Below the pieces are notes generated by a model. The model was given only the letters and a program-made list of their open reading frames with translations, ran no database searches and was not told where the DNA came from. A program made the position numbers and the translations under genes. Of a DNA stretch of 64,000 nucleotides, positions 24,870 to 35,448 are shown piece by piece. This stretch comes from Branchiostoma floridae (taxonomy: Eukaryota; Chordata; Leptocardii; Amphioxiformes; Branchiostomatidae). The stretch lies in contig NC_049991.1 in assembly GCF_000003815.2 (NCBI RefSeq), forward strand, positions 8,758,998 to 8,822,997. Reading direction: 5' to 3'. The stretch's first letter is position 1; each line of letters begins with the position of its first letter.

Positions 24870-25991
24870 TTACATCTGATGAAGACTAATGTCATCAGCA
24901 CCAACTCTATCATCTCCTTCGTAAGGGCTGCCAGACCTGAACTTCCTGATTATCAATGATATCAAGACAACGATTGATACCGATATCATTACTGCAATGT
25001 GGCGGACTCTGACCTGCGGTTCTTTGTTGTCCATTTGGCAGGTTGCAGTAGACCTTGTGGTGTTACAATACCCTGTAAAAACTTTGGTTGCAGTAGATGA
25101 AGGGGATCGTCGGGGTTTACTTCGAGGCAAAGTCGTACTTCCATAGTACGCCACTTCGAGTTTCCCAAGAACTTTAGCAGTAGCTTCTTTCCTTTGAGTC
25201 TGTCTTGGCTGAAGCTCGGACATCTTAGAAGTTGTGGAGACCAGTTTCTCATCTCTGCAAGCTGTGAGATACTGCGAGACGTTCCACAAGGGTAGACCTT
25301 TCAGGTGATTTGGTCTGGCGCAAACCATGCCATCGGTTTCAACGGCACCGAATATACAGGTGTCACACTGCACACAGGTTGTCAGAGGGCTCTTCTCTGT
25401 GTTCATGGTTTCGTGCCAGCATTTTAGTCTGGTGATTAGCCACAACATTGCGCAGTCACAGCGAAACGGGTTGTTCGCAAACTTGGCAATACTCAACATG
25501 GGGAAACCGAGCTCTTTATAGGAGAAGGAGGGAAGTTTATTGTTTGCCACGCCCACAAACCTCAGATGTGGGAGGTCCTTAATGACCGCACCCACGTTCA
25601 CGTGCACAAGTCTGTTGTAATCCAACTTGAGGTACTGCAAAGCCGGCAAGTTTCGAAGTAAAAGCCACTCAACCGTTTCCATACGGTTCCATCGCACGTT
25701 CAGTGAAGTAAGGTTCCTTAGCACCGGGATTTCGCGAAGATTCTTGATGCGGTTGAAGGAAATGTCCAGCGTGATTGTATCTGACGGTAGCCCCTCAGGT
25801 ATCGCAGCGTACTTGTTGTGAATGTCATTGTGGATACAAAAGATGTTTAGTTGTGAAGTTGGCGTTCCGTCTGGTGTGGTCGGAATGACACAGCCCTGTG
25901 GCAAGGTGCGGTCTTCCGTCGAAACAAGCCCAAAATATGAGATGATAATAATAAGTGTGAAGCATATCATTGTTGTCCCGACACTCTCCAA
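24870..25991 (-). CDS. Intronless LRR transmembrane receptor, copy 2
   Basis: An intact 373-aa frame with the same architecture as copy 1: signal peptide (MICFTLIIIISYFGLVSTE), two-Cys N-cap, about four LRRs, LRRCT (NPFRCDCAMLWL), stalk, one membrane span and a short tail. It differs from copy 1 in the last LRR (NNKLPSFSYKELGFPMLSI in place of DNRLSSFSYHQLGFPKLGF) and in the N-cap (HNDIHNKYAAIPEGL). These lie in the region that would form the ligand face and its borders. Probable cell-surface receptor; the ligand is unknown. Confidence 0.87.
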   Translation of the reverse strand: MESVGTTMICFTLIIIISYFGLVSTEDRTLPQGCVIPTTPDGTPTSQLNIFCIHNDIHNKYAAIPEGLPSDTITLDISFNRIKNLREIPVLRNLTSLNVRWNRMETVEWLLLRNLPALQYLKLDYNRLVHVNVGAVIKDLPHLRFVGVANNKLPSFSYKELGFPMLSIAKFANNPFRCDCAMLWLITRLKCWHETMNTEKSPLTTCVQCDTCIFGAVETDGMVCARPNHLKGLPLWNVSQYLTACRDEKLVSTTSKMSELQPRQTQRKEATAKVLGKLEVAYYGSTTLPRSKPRRSPSSTATKVFTGYCNTTRSTATCQMDNKEPQVRVRHIAVMISVSIVVLISLIIRKFRSGSPYEGDDRVGADDISLHQM

Positions 25992-26329
25992 GTATTACCA
26001 TACTTAGTATTTATGTATACGTAATAACAAGTGGGTTGGTAATAACTGACCTGTGGGCTCTTCAGTCATCGAAACGTTTCCTTTTTTGATAATACTTGGC
26101 GTATGGAGTACGATGTAAGTGGATAGCAGTCTTGAATCTAACTTGTCTACCTGCTGCACAGAATGTAACAGACACTCAGCTCGGGGCAGGCAAACGTATG
26201 GGGTCATTAGCCTTGGAATATTCAACAATGTTTTTTTTTTACTAGTATATTTCAACACATGGCGTGATTCTCCATTCATACATGTATCCAGAACACACAT
26301 GCAATACCAATGACGTTGTATCAAGGAGG

Positions 26330-26336
26330 TTATATA
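26330..26336 (-). promoter_or_regulatory. TATA-like box upstream of LRR copy 2
   Basis: On the minus strand it reads TATATAA, about 340 bp before the start codon, at the position equivalent to copy 1. Confidence 0.35.
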
Positions 26337-26674
26337 CTGAGCGTTGTAAAAGCAAAAGTAAAAAATAAGGGCCACCTATCTGCTTGGATGTACCAGAAGA
26401 AGACCACACCAACAAAAACACCATCCTATCCTATAGGGGAAACATTTATTGAAAGACGCTACCTAGGAGACCAGACACTGCACGCCTAATTACATTACGT
26501 GTTGCACGAGCCTCCCCGCCTTACTCATTCGACTGGACCTTCTCCAAAACCAAACAATAAAATAACTCAATAATATATCGACTTAGAAACTGTAGAACTG
26601 GTTGAAAGTACTACAATTTCGTTGTTGTGGTTACAGTATACTAGTAACAAACAGGTCGTTGAACTATCATTGTC

Positions 26675-27170
26675 ATTATACATATTCATGAGGTTTCCAC
26701 ACAATGAGGTCATTAACATATTACTCGACAATCCTTGACAGGTGCAAACAGGTGAGAGAAAGATAATGATACAATTTCAAGTTCACAAATATCGCAATTT
26801 AAAACCAATTTGAACTGCAAGAAAGGTGCGTGGACGACAAAAATCGACCATGTCGTGTGTATACAACAGTAGTAAACAATTTGTCGATCCTTTTGTTGGT
26901 GACGTCATGAGCGGAATTTCGGTCTTGTAATTTTGCCACGGCGAGAAATCGTTTACTTTCAAAGGCGGTGCAAGCGGTGACCAACTATCGGTACTCTGGT
27001 TTCCCTTCAGTACCTACGTACAAATCTTTCGCCTTTTACTAAAGATTTCCGTGGAGGGGAACAATCAATTAGTCTATAACTCAATTTTTCCCTGCCCTGT
27101 CCCGACCAGGGCTCCTGATAAACCAAAGAAGTTCGTATACACTGTTTCTCAGCACTGTGCATTCCAGAGA
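26675..27170 (-). repeat. LRR upstream module with CRE, copy 2
   Basis: Same module as at 23150, with tgacgtca at 26900-26907. The octamer-like word is altered here (tatacatattcat). Confidence 0.5.
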
Positions 27171-27235
27171 TGTTAGTATTACGTATTTCTTACACACAGC
27201 AACAGTGCCGATATGTTACCTTCCTCATGACAGTT

Positions 27236-27653
27236 GCTAAGGGGTGGGTATACGGTTTACCGGTACAAAACCGCGTTTTTTTGGACCGGTTCGGAAAAAC
27301 CGGACCTGAAAAAATTCGGTGGAACCGATGTTGGACCAATTGGAAAAGGAAAATATGATCAGGCATTCGCACGTTTTGGGGCTTACCGGTCGAAGAAAAA
27401 AGCAAGAGCGAAGTCTATGGTCATTTCTACAAAATTTTTCAGTAAATCGTCAAGAGCCAGTTAGCCTTGCAAGACTTCAAAACGCCAATGGGAGTCAAAT
27501 ACGCCACAAAATAGATTTGTTTGTAGCGAAATGGACCATTGTTTTGAGTATCGTCCTTTCACAACTTTTCACAGTTGGACCTGGGCCTGATCCTCTGGAC
27601 CTGAACCGGACCTGCGGACCTTAATTTTCTGTACTGGTACCCACCCTTAGCAA
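27236..27653. mobile_element. ggtaccagta MITE, copy 2
   Basis: About 418 bp with inverted ends gctaaggggtgggta and tacccacccttagc. No ORF of note. It is followed by a small hairpin, caaggagctt ... aagctccttg (27651-27679). Confidence 0.75.
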
Positions 27654-27878
27654 GGAGCTTGATAAAAGCTCCTTGCCCTTAGTAATTACTGATAATACTT
27701 TGCACCGCTACAGTGTAAAGAATGAGGTCTCAAACGCTTTATTAGCAAAATGATTTGGGAATACTGTGAGTACATGCCAACGCGCTTCTGTCAATGATTG
27801 TTCCATGTGCTTCAACTTTGTTGTTCTATGACGTCCATTTGTTATATGACGTATAGGGAACATGACGTAACACAAAGA

Positions 27879-28193
27879 ATGTCGAACATGACAACCAGTT
27901 TTGTTTGGAGCATTTCGAACGATGTCGCTCCGACGCAACATTCGATTCAACCTAGGAGCACAGCTATCTCCGGTCCTTCCTCTACAAATAGTAGGAGATT
28001 CACCTTCAGTTCTAGTCCAGGTGGTCAACTTTTGTACGAGAATATGACCATCTTAAAAAACGTGACATGTGGAGGAAGAGGAGAATTTCGATCTTCAGTA
28101 GAAACTGTGTTTCGTGTGGAGAAAGAGGGCCATGACCGTCCGCCATCCCTCGAACTCAGTCAAGTCTCCGACCAGGTAGGAACTGTAGTTTGA
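27879..28193 (+). CDS. Hypothetical 104-aa ORF (segment A copy)
   Basis: ATG at 27879, stop ending at 28193. The product is Ser/Thr-rich with no signal peptide and no recognisable domain. The same 104-aa frame is kept in segment B (47532-47846) with few changes. Near the C-terminus GGRGEFRSSVETVFRVEKEG matches the translated minisatellite unit WRRRGVFRSSIAGVFCVEKK, so this stretch is homologous to the array monomer. An in-frame ATG further upstream (27798) exists only in A. It may be a real small protein, an exon, or only remnant sequence; I do not assign a function. Confidence 0.35.
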   Translation: MSNMTTSFVWSISNDVAPTQHSIQPRSTAISGPSSTNSRRFTFSSSPGGQLLYENMTILKNVTCGGRGEFRSSVETVFRVEKEGHDRPPSLELSQVSDQVGTVV

Positions 28194-28199
28194 GTTGAT

Positions 28200-28740
28200 T
28201 ACTCTCCAAGCAGAGGTTAAGATCCGACTTTTTTTTTACGTTTTATACGTCTTTATCGGGCTTTTTCGCCGCGAGACATCAACTGCATGACAGACGAGTA
28301 GCCTTGTGTATTAAGTTCGCCAAAACGCTTGACCAGGAACTGCTCCCACCGAGAATGAGCAACGGCGATGGACACAGGATGAGTACTAGAAACTCACACA
28401 AATACAGACCTATTAAATGTAAAACAAACAGGTATAGAGATTCACCGGTTCCATACATGACAAGGCTACTGAACGAGGACATGTGAGGCAGAGGCTTATA
28501 TAATTGAGAATTCTTTTAGCGTTTATGATCTGTATTGACGGATCTGTTTTGACTGATCTGTATGTAACAGTTGTCATATAGTTGGTGATTTCCCGAATAT
28601 TTCAATTGTCTATATCCAAGTTTCTAGCAATTTGTGAAATTTTAATGTGTATTAAGATTTTAATGGAATTATGCCTGTAACAAAGTGTAAGTAATACGTA
28701 ATTCAGCCACCCCGGCTGCAATGTATTTACAAATAAACCA

Positions 28741-28774
<34 letters not shown>

Positions 28775-28844
28775 TGGTACAAAATAGAAAGCCCGATAAA
28801 AGCGTCTAAAAAACAGTCGGAGCCTAACCTCTGCTTAAAGAGTA
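28200..28844. mobile_element. 9-bp-TSD MITE, interrupted (segment A)
   Basis: The ends tactctccaagcagaggtta... and their inverse at 28844 match the MITE at 2463-2673. The flanks are tgagttgat (28191-28199) and tgagtcgat (28845-28853), a 9-bp duplication with one mismatch. The element is split by a 487-bp insert at 28284-28770. The intact counterpart in segment B is 158 bp (47853-48010). Confidence 0.8.
28284..28770 (+). mobile_element. 5'-truncated non-LTR retrotransposon insertion with (cat)n tail
   Basis: These 487 bp are absent from segment B. A frame from about 28285 to a stop at 28486 reads RRVALCIKFAKTL, LPPRMSNGDGHRMSTRNSHK and later NRYRDSPVPYMTRLLNED. It resembles the extreme C-terminus of CR1/Crack-type LINE polyproteins. 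A 3' UTR follows, ending in a (cat)n microsatellite (28743-28770). It is inserted within the MITE and therefore younger than the A/B duplication. Confidence 0.8.
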
Positions 28845-29197
28845 TGAGTCGATGGCCATCTCTGTTTTCTAGATCTGTGTGTATGCAGTGTACGTGTGTA
28901 CTGTTACAGTAGCTGTACACCGCTTGTGGCTTTTCATGGATTTATGAAGTCTTGCTCAGACGTTATCTACATTCAGTAAGGTTACCGCTTCTCTTGAAAG
29001 ATTGTTCCACCAGGAAAACATGCTGTTGGTAAAGACTGAAAATAGTACTGTTACTGAAGTTTCCTTTGTTTTGTGAGCTTGCTTCCCTTGGCTATATTTT
29101 CTATTTCCCACATGGCATCATACTTTCCGCGAAGGCATTTAGATTCTAAGTGTTTACTGTAACACGCAATATTTGATATTTTACTAGTCCAAGAGTA

Positions 29198-29356
29198 GCC
29201 TGGGTACCATCCGCGTAGTAGTTCGCTCATATGTTCGCTTCTGCTACCCACAGAGAATAGCAAAGAAGCGACTGTGTATAGTGTAGTACATAACTGGGAG
29301 CGAGAAGCGACTGTATAGAATAGCGTCGAAGCGAACCCTTATCCGGATGGTACTTG
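29198..29356. mobile_element. ggtaccatccg MITE (segment A)
   Basis: About 160 bp with inverted ends ggtaccatccgcgtagtagt and, reversed, ggatggtac. The internal words gaagcgactgt repeat. No coding capacity. An equivalent is at 48359-48515, and partial relatives occur near 2957 and 19118. Confidence 0.7.
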
Positions 29357-29985
29357 GCTAACATTATAGTGACTAAGTTGAGAATCCCAGATGTTCCGAC
29401 GCCGAAGCCGGTCAGACAAAACCGTCTTTCTACTATAATTCCAGCTTCAACAACATTGTGTAGAGCGAGAGACCATGTTGGTGCCCCGTACTCTAGATAT
29501 GATCGTACTGTTGACTTTTACCACAGTAAAAAAACGTTCACAACAGGCCTGCTATCTGTAATGCCTTGCTACTGACTATTCTTGAAATAATGTAACTGAT
29601 AAAATTGTACTCTTGTTGAGCAGATATAGACTTTCTAGCTTTTATTCATGTTGCATCAGTCTAAGGAATGCTTTTTATTCATTTGATATAAAATGTACAA
29701 GTGAAATCGGGGAGTCATATAGAGCAAGTCATTGAACTTGTCCCCGTGTTCTATAATGTCATCAAACAACGTTATAAAGAACATGTTGTTCTAAGAAGTC
29801 GAACATGACAACAAGTTTGTTTTGCGTCATTCGAACAATGTCGCTCCAACGCCGTGTTAACAGTTGAAGTAAACACGTGAGCTAAACAAAACAAGTCTTA
29901 TTTTCAGTTCTAGTGAAATCGCGTAATACAAGAAGCCATTTATCCCAATCTTCAGAAGCAGGTATGTTCTAAAAGGAAATAGAGG

Positions 29986-31045
29986 AGCTTTCCGATCTTC
30001 AATAGCATCTGTGTTATCTCTGCAGAAGAGGAGTATTCCGATCAACAATAGCAGCCGTGTTATGTGTGGAGAAGAAGAGGAGTATTCCGATCTTCAATAG
30101 CAGCTGTGTTTTTTTTGTGGAGAAGAAGAGGAGTATTCCGATCTTCAATAGCAGCTGTGTTATGTGTGGGGAAGAAGAGGATTATTCCGATCGTCAATAG
30201 CAGGTGTGTTATGTGTGGAGAAGAAGAGGAGTATTCCGATCTTCAATAGCAGGTGCGTTTTGTGTGGAGAAGAAGAGGAGTATTCCGATCTTCAGTAGCA
30301 GGTGTGTTATGTGTGGAGAAGAAGAGGAGTATTCCGACCTTCAATAGCAGTTGTGTTATGTGTGGAGAAGTAGATGAGTATTCCGATCTTCAATAGCAGC
30401 TGTGTTAAGTGGGGAGAAGAGGAGGAGTATTCCGATCTTCAATAGCAGCTGTGTTATGTGTGGAGAAGAAGAGGAGTATTCCGATCTTCATTAGCAGGTG
30501 TTTTGTATGGAGAAGAAGAGGAGTTTTCCGATCTTCAATAGCAGCTGTGTTTTTTTGTGGAGAAGAAGAGGAGTTTTCCGATCTTCAATAGCAGTTGTGT
30601 TTTTTTTTTGTGGAGAAGAAGAGGAGTATTCCGATCTTCAATAGCAGCTGTGTTTTTTTGTGGAGAAGAAGAGTAGTATTCCGATCTTCAATAGCAGGTG
30701 TGTTTTGTATGGAGAAGAAGAGGAGTATTCCGATCTGCAATAGCAGTTGTGTTATGTGTGGAGAAGAAGAGGAGTATTCCGATCTTCAATAGCAAGTGTG
30801 TTGTATGGGGAAGAAAAGGAGTATTCCGATCTCCAATAGCAGCTGTGTTATGTGTGAAGAAGAGGAGTATTCCGATCTCCAATGGCAGTTGTGTTATGTG
30901 TGGAGAAGAAGAGGAGTATTCCGATCTGCAATAGCAGTTGTGCTATGTATGGAGAAGAAGAGGAGTATTCTGGTCTTCAATTATGGCAGCTGAGTCTTGT
31001 TTGCAGAAGAAGAGTATTCAGATTTTCCATAGCAGCTGTGTTATT
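29986..31045 (+). repeat. 49-bp minisatellite array A (about 21 units)
   Basis: Units of 48-52 bp contain tgtggagaagaagaggagta, then ttccgatcttcaatagcag and a variable gtgttatg/gtgttttttt joint. Because 49 is not a multiple of three, successive units are read in rotating frames. Two frames are stop-free, and the third ends at the tag in caatag, which explains the many 60-80 aa spurious ORFs ending in SDLQ. Divergence is higher at both array edges. Confidence 0.93.
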
Positions 31046-31640
31046 CTTGTTTTGTACTTACTAAAATTTAATATTTAGCATCCATCTCTATGCCTAGTGT
31101 TCTCATGTACAATCGTTGGTTGGGCGTAATTTAACCGTTACTGTTTTTGTTTGTCGACGTCAGTTTAACATTTATCGATCTTTAGATTAGTAAAGTCAAC
31201 ATTACCACTGAATTGATTCGTTTATAAGAATGCATCGATATCCTTTTACTTTGGGGAAATTGGTGAAATAGCTTTGCTTTGTTTATGTATCGTTAGAAAC
31301 CCCAGAGAATTTGATTGGTTGTTTTGCACAAAGGCTCTGGTGCACGTCCCCTATTTTTTGCCTTCTTTATTGTGGAAAGGTTTTTTAGGGGTTGCGTGGC
31401 TGGCAAACAACAGTTTTCTCAAAATTCACTGGAACGCTGAGAACATATTTGAAAATATTTTCATTTTTGTTTCAAAGGAACCTGGAAATAAAACGAAACT
31501 GAATACGTCATGATCAATTCTACTTGGCGTGTTTAGTTTTGTTTTACTTAAAGGTTGTGCTTGTGCTTACTGTAAACATGCCATCATATGATACAATCAT
31601 TTTCATTTGTGGACTTTTTGTTTCGACTATTGTAAAATGT
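31046..31640. other. Segment A unique sequence with conserved short ORF
   Basis: It contains a 79-codon frame (31274-31513) ending near aaataaaacg. The B copy (54423-54617) keeps most of it in a shortened frame. The local similarity looks like repeated non-coding DNA rather than a protein under selection. Confidence 0.4.
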
Positions 31641-32115
31641 TAAGGACGTTTCTATTTCGGTTTAATTTCTCTTCACGTTTCGGCACTTCTTAAATCACTT
31701 ATGTATATTAGATACGTTTTCTGTTTCGGACAAGTTATCATCAGTTGGAATTTCTATTACATTTGGCTTTGATTACAAAAGAATGTGCGATTACTAATCT
31801 TTCTGTTTCGGTCTAGTTTTTGCCCATTATTTATGTGAGTTTTGACACTTCTCACTTTAAAAGTTACTGTAATATTTTACAGTTTTGGGTTTGTTTATGA
31901 AAAGTATCGTTCGATTACTGACGTTTCTCTTTCGGTCCAGTTTTGGCCCCACATCTCTGTACGTTTCGACACTTTTGTCATTTTAAAAAATTGCATCTTT
32001 GTCAGTTATATTTGACCGTTATTTTGGATTTCATCCGAAAAGGTTTGTGCGATTACTGACGTTTTTGTTTCGGTCCAGTTTTGGCCTCTCATTTCTGTTC
32101 TTTTCGACACTTCAG
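31640..32115. repeat. Imperfect tandem repeat, about 130-bp period, 4 units (segment A)
   Basis: The word gcgattactgacgtttctgtttcggtccagttttggcc recurs in diverged form near 31645, 31789, 31913 and 32049, each followed by a cacttttcgacactt-like stretch. The same array is present in B (about 54740-55220). Confidence 0.65.
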
Positions 32116-32535
32116 GATTAAAGTTGGCCACACGCGGTGTCCAAGCACTCGCGCCCATCCTACAAACGAGTGTGTGTATTCATTCAGTGTGGTGTACATG
32201 TATGTGTGGACTGCTGTGAGAGTCTGATGTACAGGTGTGATGCAGAAACTAGTGTAATGTGATTTCTTCTTGTGGAACGACATAGATGGGTCTACACATG
32301 CGTTTTCGGAGTCGACTCAGCAGAGTTAACATTTTGGGCATGTAATTTAGGTAACTGATGCGTCAATTGTAGGTGAGACCGTGACGGCGGAAGGCCATGA
32401 TAGGTTCTGGACTACTGTATCAAAAACTTGAAGACCACACATTTAAATCCATCTTGAGTCGGCGCGGTACAGGGAGTCAGAATCGCAGCTGAGGCAATGG
32501 GCGCGTGGCCCCGTACCTAAACCCAACACTCCCGA

Positions 32536-32919
32536 GTGTCGATTCCAGTCCGGAGTCGACTACAAAATGCGTGTGTAATCTCCGATTCCTCATCCGAGAA
32601 AAGCTTCTCTGATTCGTCAGACGCGCCAGTCATGATTGTAGACGTACAATTGAAGCCAGCAACTGGAAATGTAACCACACAAAGTGGCAGTCCTAAAGAT
32701 ATTGGACAATCGGTGGGGAAGAAGAACTCCAGCCAAGAGGACAGCTCGGATGAAGACTGGGATGCTGTTCTGGCAGCCATGAGGAAATCGGACGCCAACA
32801 AAACAAAGGGACCTGCGAAGGGGAAAACCCCTGCCAAACAGGGACAGAAAAAAAAAATGTGTCCGGTCAAAACCCCAGAATATTCAAATAACAAGAGGAG
32901 AAAGTCCAGTTCTAGATAG
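32536..32919 (+). pseudogene. TBL3 C-terminal tail copy fused to segment A
   Basis: From 32577 the sequence matches the TBL3 last exon from 19907 onward, nearly identical through the stop codon and 3' UTR. It encodes the acidic/basic tail from ISDSSSEKSFSDSSDAP to the basic end. The 14 codons before it (32536-32577) come from the right end of segment A, giving a chimeric 127-aa frame by chance. No WD40 or Utp13 domain and no upstream exon is present, so it is a breakpoint relic of the 12.7-kb tandem duplication. Confidence 0.8.
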
Positions 32920-33555
32920 GCGTAAAAATATCTGTCTGGTGACTCAGGACCTGGTCTGTTTGATTCAAAATTGTGTATCTTTTTTTTTTCATTGCTTTGT
33001 AGAGACCTTGTGTGGGATAAGAACATTCAATTAACTAATCCAATGTATAAGTCTGTATCATTAGAAACATTGTTAATATGCTGATCCATGCATAACTTTA
33101 TTTTCTGAGGATGACGTGTTAAAGTTGGACATATAAGGAAAATGACGAGTATTTTGATAGATGCAGCATAGTTTAATACATAATGATTTTTGTTACAGTG
33201 CCAAATACCTTATAGCCCATGAAAGCTACATTTGATCAATGTAACATAGTACATTGATATATACATGAGTTAGAGGTATATCAAAACACAATAAAGCTAG
33301 ACATTCTATGGTCCTTTTTGCACTGCTTTTGAAATAGTAAATAACAAATATATTGATAATAGTATTACAGCTTTTACCGGTATTTACAACTTATGTTGGT
33401 CAATACCAGACCAGATACCAAATATTATCAATTAATCATAGCAAACCATCGAAATATTATTAGCTTGGTGCTGTTTAATTACAAATACAAATGTAGCATG
33501 TAAGATACAAACACATACTACTAACTCAAATAAAACCATAACTTTCCTGTACATT

Positions 33556-33950
33556 AGGGGTGGGTATCAGTAAGGTGTACCAGTACAAAACCGTTTTTCT
33601 TACTGGACCGGTCCAAAAAAAACGGACCTGAAAAAAATCGGTGGACCGGATGTTGGACCTTTTGGAAAATGAACAGAATATATGATCGGGCATTCACACA
33701 ATTGGGGGCTTACCGGTCAAAGAAAATAACTGATAAGTAGAGTGGAGTCTATAGTCATTGTGTTACAGTCAATCGTACAGAGGTAGTTAGCCTTGTAGGA
33801 TTTGGGTGTCTAATACGCCACAAACCAGTTTTTGTAGCGAAATGGACCATTTTTTTTAGTATCGTCCATTCATGAGTTTTCACATACTGAATCAGGTTCG
33901 GACCTGGACCTCTGGACCCGAATTTTCTGTACTGGTACCCGTCGCTACTA
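33556..33950. mobile_element. ggtaccagta MITE, copy 3
   Basis: It corresponds to copy 1 (20896-21306) in both position and sequence, just 3' of an LRR gene. It was therefore carried along by the large duplication rather than inserted independently. Small internal deletions distinguish it. Confidence 0.75.
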
Positions 33951-33962
33951 TACATCTATGGG

Positions 33963-35058
33963 TTACACCTGATGAAGACTTATGTCATCAGCTCCAACTC
34001 TATCATCTCCTTCATAAGGGCTGCCAGACCTGAACTTCCTGATTATCAATGATATCAAGACAACGATTGATACCGATATCATTACTGCAATGTGGCGGAC
34101 TCTGACCTGCGGTTCTTTGTTGTCCATTTGGCAGGTTGCAGTAGATCTTCTGGTGTTACAATACCCTGTAAAAACTTTGGTTGCAGTAGACGAAGGGGAT
34201 CGTTGGGGTTTACTTCGAGGCAAAGTCTTACTTCTATAGTACGCCTCTTCTAGTTTCCCAAGAACTTTAGCAGTAGCCCCTGTCCTTTGAGTCTGTCTTG
34301 GCTGAAGCTCGGACACCTTAGAAGTTGTGGAGACCAGTTTCTCATCTCTGCAAGCTGTGAGATACTGCGAGACATTCCACAAGGGTAGTCCTTCCAGGTG
34401 GTTTGGTCTGGCGCAAACCATGCCATCGGTTTCAACGGCACCGAATATACAGGTGTCACACTGCACACAGGCTCTCAGAGGGCTCTTCTTTGTGTTCATG
34501 GTTTCGTGCCAGCATTTGAGTCTGGTGATTAGCCACAACATTGCGCAGTCACAGCGAAACGGGTTGTTCGCAAACTTGGCAATACTCAACATGGGGAAAC
34601 CGAGCTCTTTATAGGAGAAGGAGGGAAGTTTGTTGTTTGACACACCCACAAACCTCAGATCTGGGAGGTCCTTAATGACCGCACCCACATTCACATGCAC
34701 AAGTCTGTTGTAATCCAACTTAAGGTACTGCAAAGCCGGCAAGTTTCGAAGTAAAAGCCACTCAACCGTTTTCATGCGGTTCCATCGCATGTTCAGTGAA
34801 GTAAGGTTCTTTAGCACCGGGATTTCGCGAAGATTCTTGATGCGGTTGAAGGAAATGTCCAGCGTGATTGTATCTGACGGTAGCCCCTCAGGTATCGCAG
34901 TGTACTTGTTGTGAATGTCATTGTGGATACAAAAGATGTTTAGTTGTGAAGTTGGCGTCCCGTCTGGTGTGGTCGGAATGACACAGCCCTGTGGCAAGGT
35001 GCGGTCTTCCGTTGAAACAAGCCCAATATATGAGACGATAGTAATAAGAGCGTTTCAT
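33963..35058 (-). pseudogene. LRR transmembrane receptor, copy 3, start and signal peptide broken
   Basis: The body (LRRs, LRRCT NPFRCDCAMLWL, stalk, membrane span, tail) is intact over 344 codons. The ATG equivalent to the other copies (35058) is out of frame: where copies 1 and 4 have nine bases between aataag and tttcat, this copy has four, a net loss of 5 nt. In the receptor frame an in-frame TGA lies directly upstream and there is no ATG before the LRR region. Unless an alternative first exon supplies a start, the product would lack its signal peptide. It is probably a recent pseudogene or a donor for gene conversion. Confidence 0.8.
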
Positions 35059-35441
35059 TGTCAGGATTGTGGTACCGACACACTCCAAGTATGTTACCAC
35101 ACTAGTATTTCTGTATACGTAATAACAAGGAGGTTGGTAATAACTGACCTGTTGGTTCTTTAGTCCTTGAAATAAGTTTACCTTTTACACAATGCTTGGC
35201 ACGGACATGTGGAGTACGATGTACATGTAAGTGGATAGCAGTCTTGAATCTAACTTGTCTACCTGCTGCACAGAATGTAACAGACACTCAGCTCGGGGCA
35301 GGCAGACGTATGGGGTCATTAGCCTTGGAATATTCAACAATGTTTTTTTAGCACTAGTATATTTCACCACATGGTGTGATTCTCCATTCATACATGTATC
35401 CAGAACACACATGCAATACCAATGACGTTGTATCAAGGAGG

Positions 35442-35448
35442 TTATATA
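35442..35448 (-). promoter_or_regulatory. TATA-like box upstream of LRR copy 3
   Basis: Same TATATAA word and spacing as in copies 1, 2 and 4, although the downstream gene is broken. Confidence 0.3.

Larger units (their letters stand above)
27806..32577. repeat. Duplicated segment A (4.8 kb)
   Basis: It aligns by eye with segment B (47459-55685) from tgcttcaactttgttgttct to aaatgcgtgtgta. In order it contains a 104-aa ORF, a MITE broken by a LINE insertion, a ggtaccatccg MITE, a second partial copy of the ORF start region (about 29790-29920), a 49-bp minisatellite, unique sequence and a 130-bp tandem repeat. Length differences from B are mainly the minisatellite (about 4 kb longer in B) and the LINE insertion (A only). 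Its right end abuts a TBL3 fragment at 32577. Confidence 0.85.

Noticed and set aside
32536-32919. A new functional fusion gene from segment A and the TBL3 tail
   Set aside because: The N-terminal 14 codons come from repeat DNA with no promoter or splice evidence. I keep it as a pseudogene relic.
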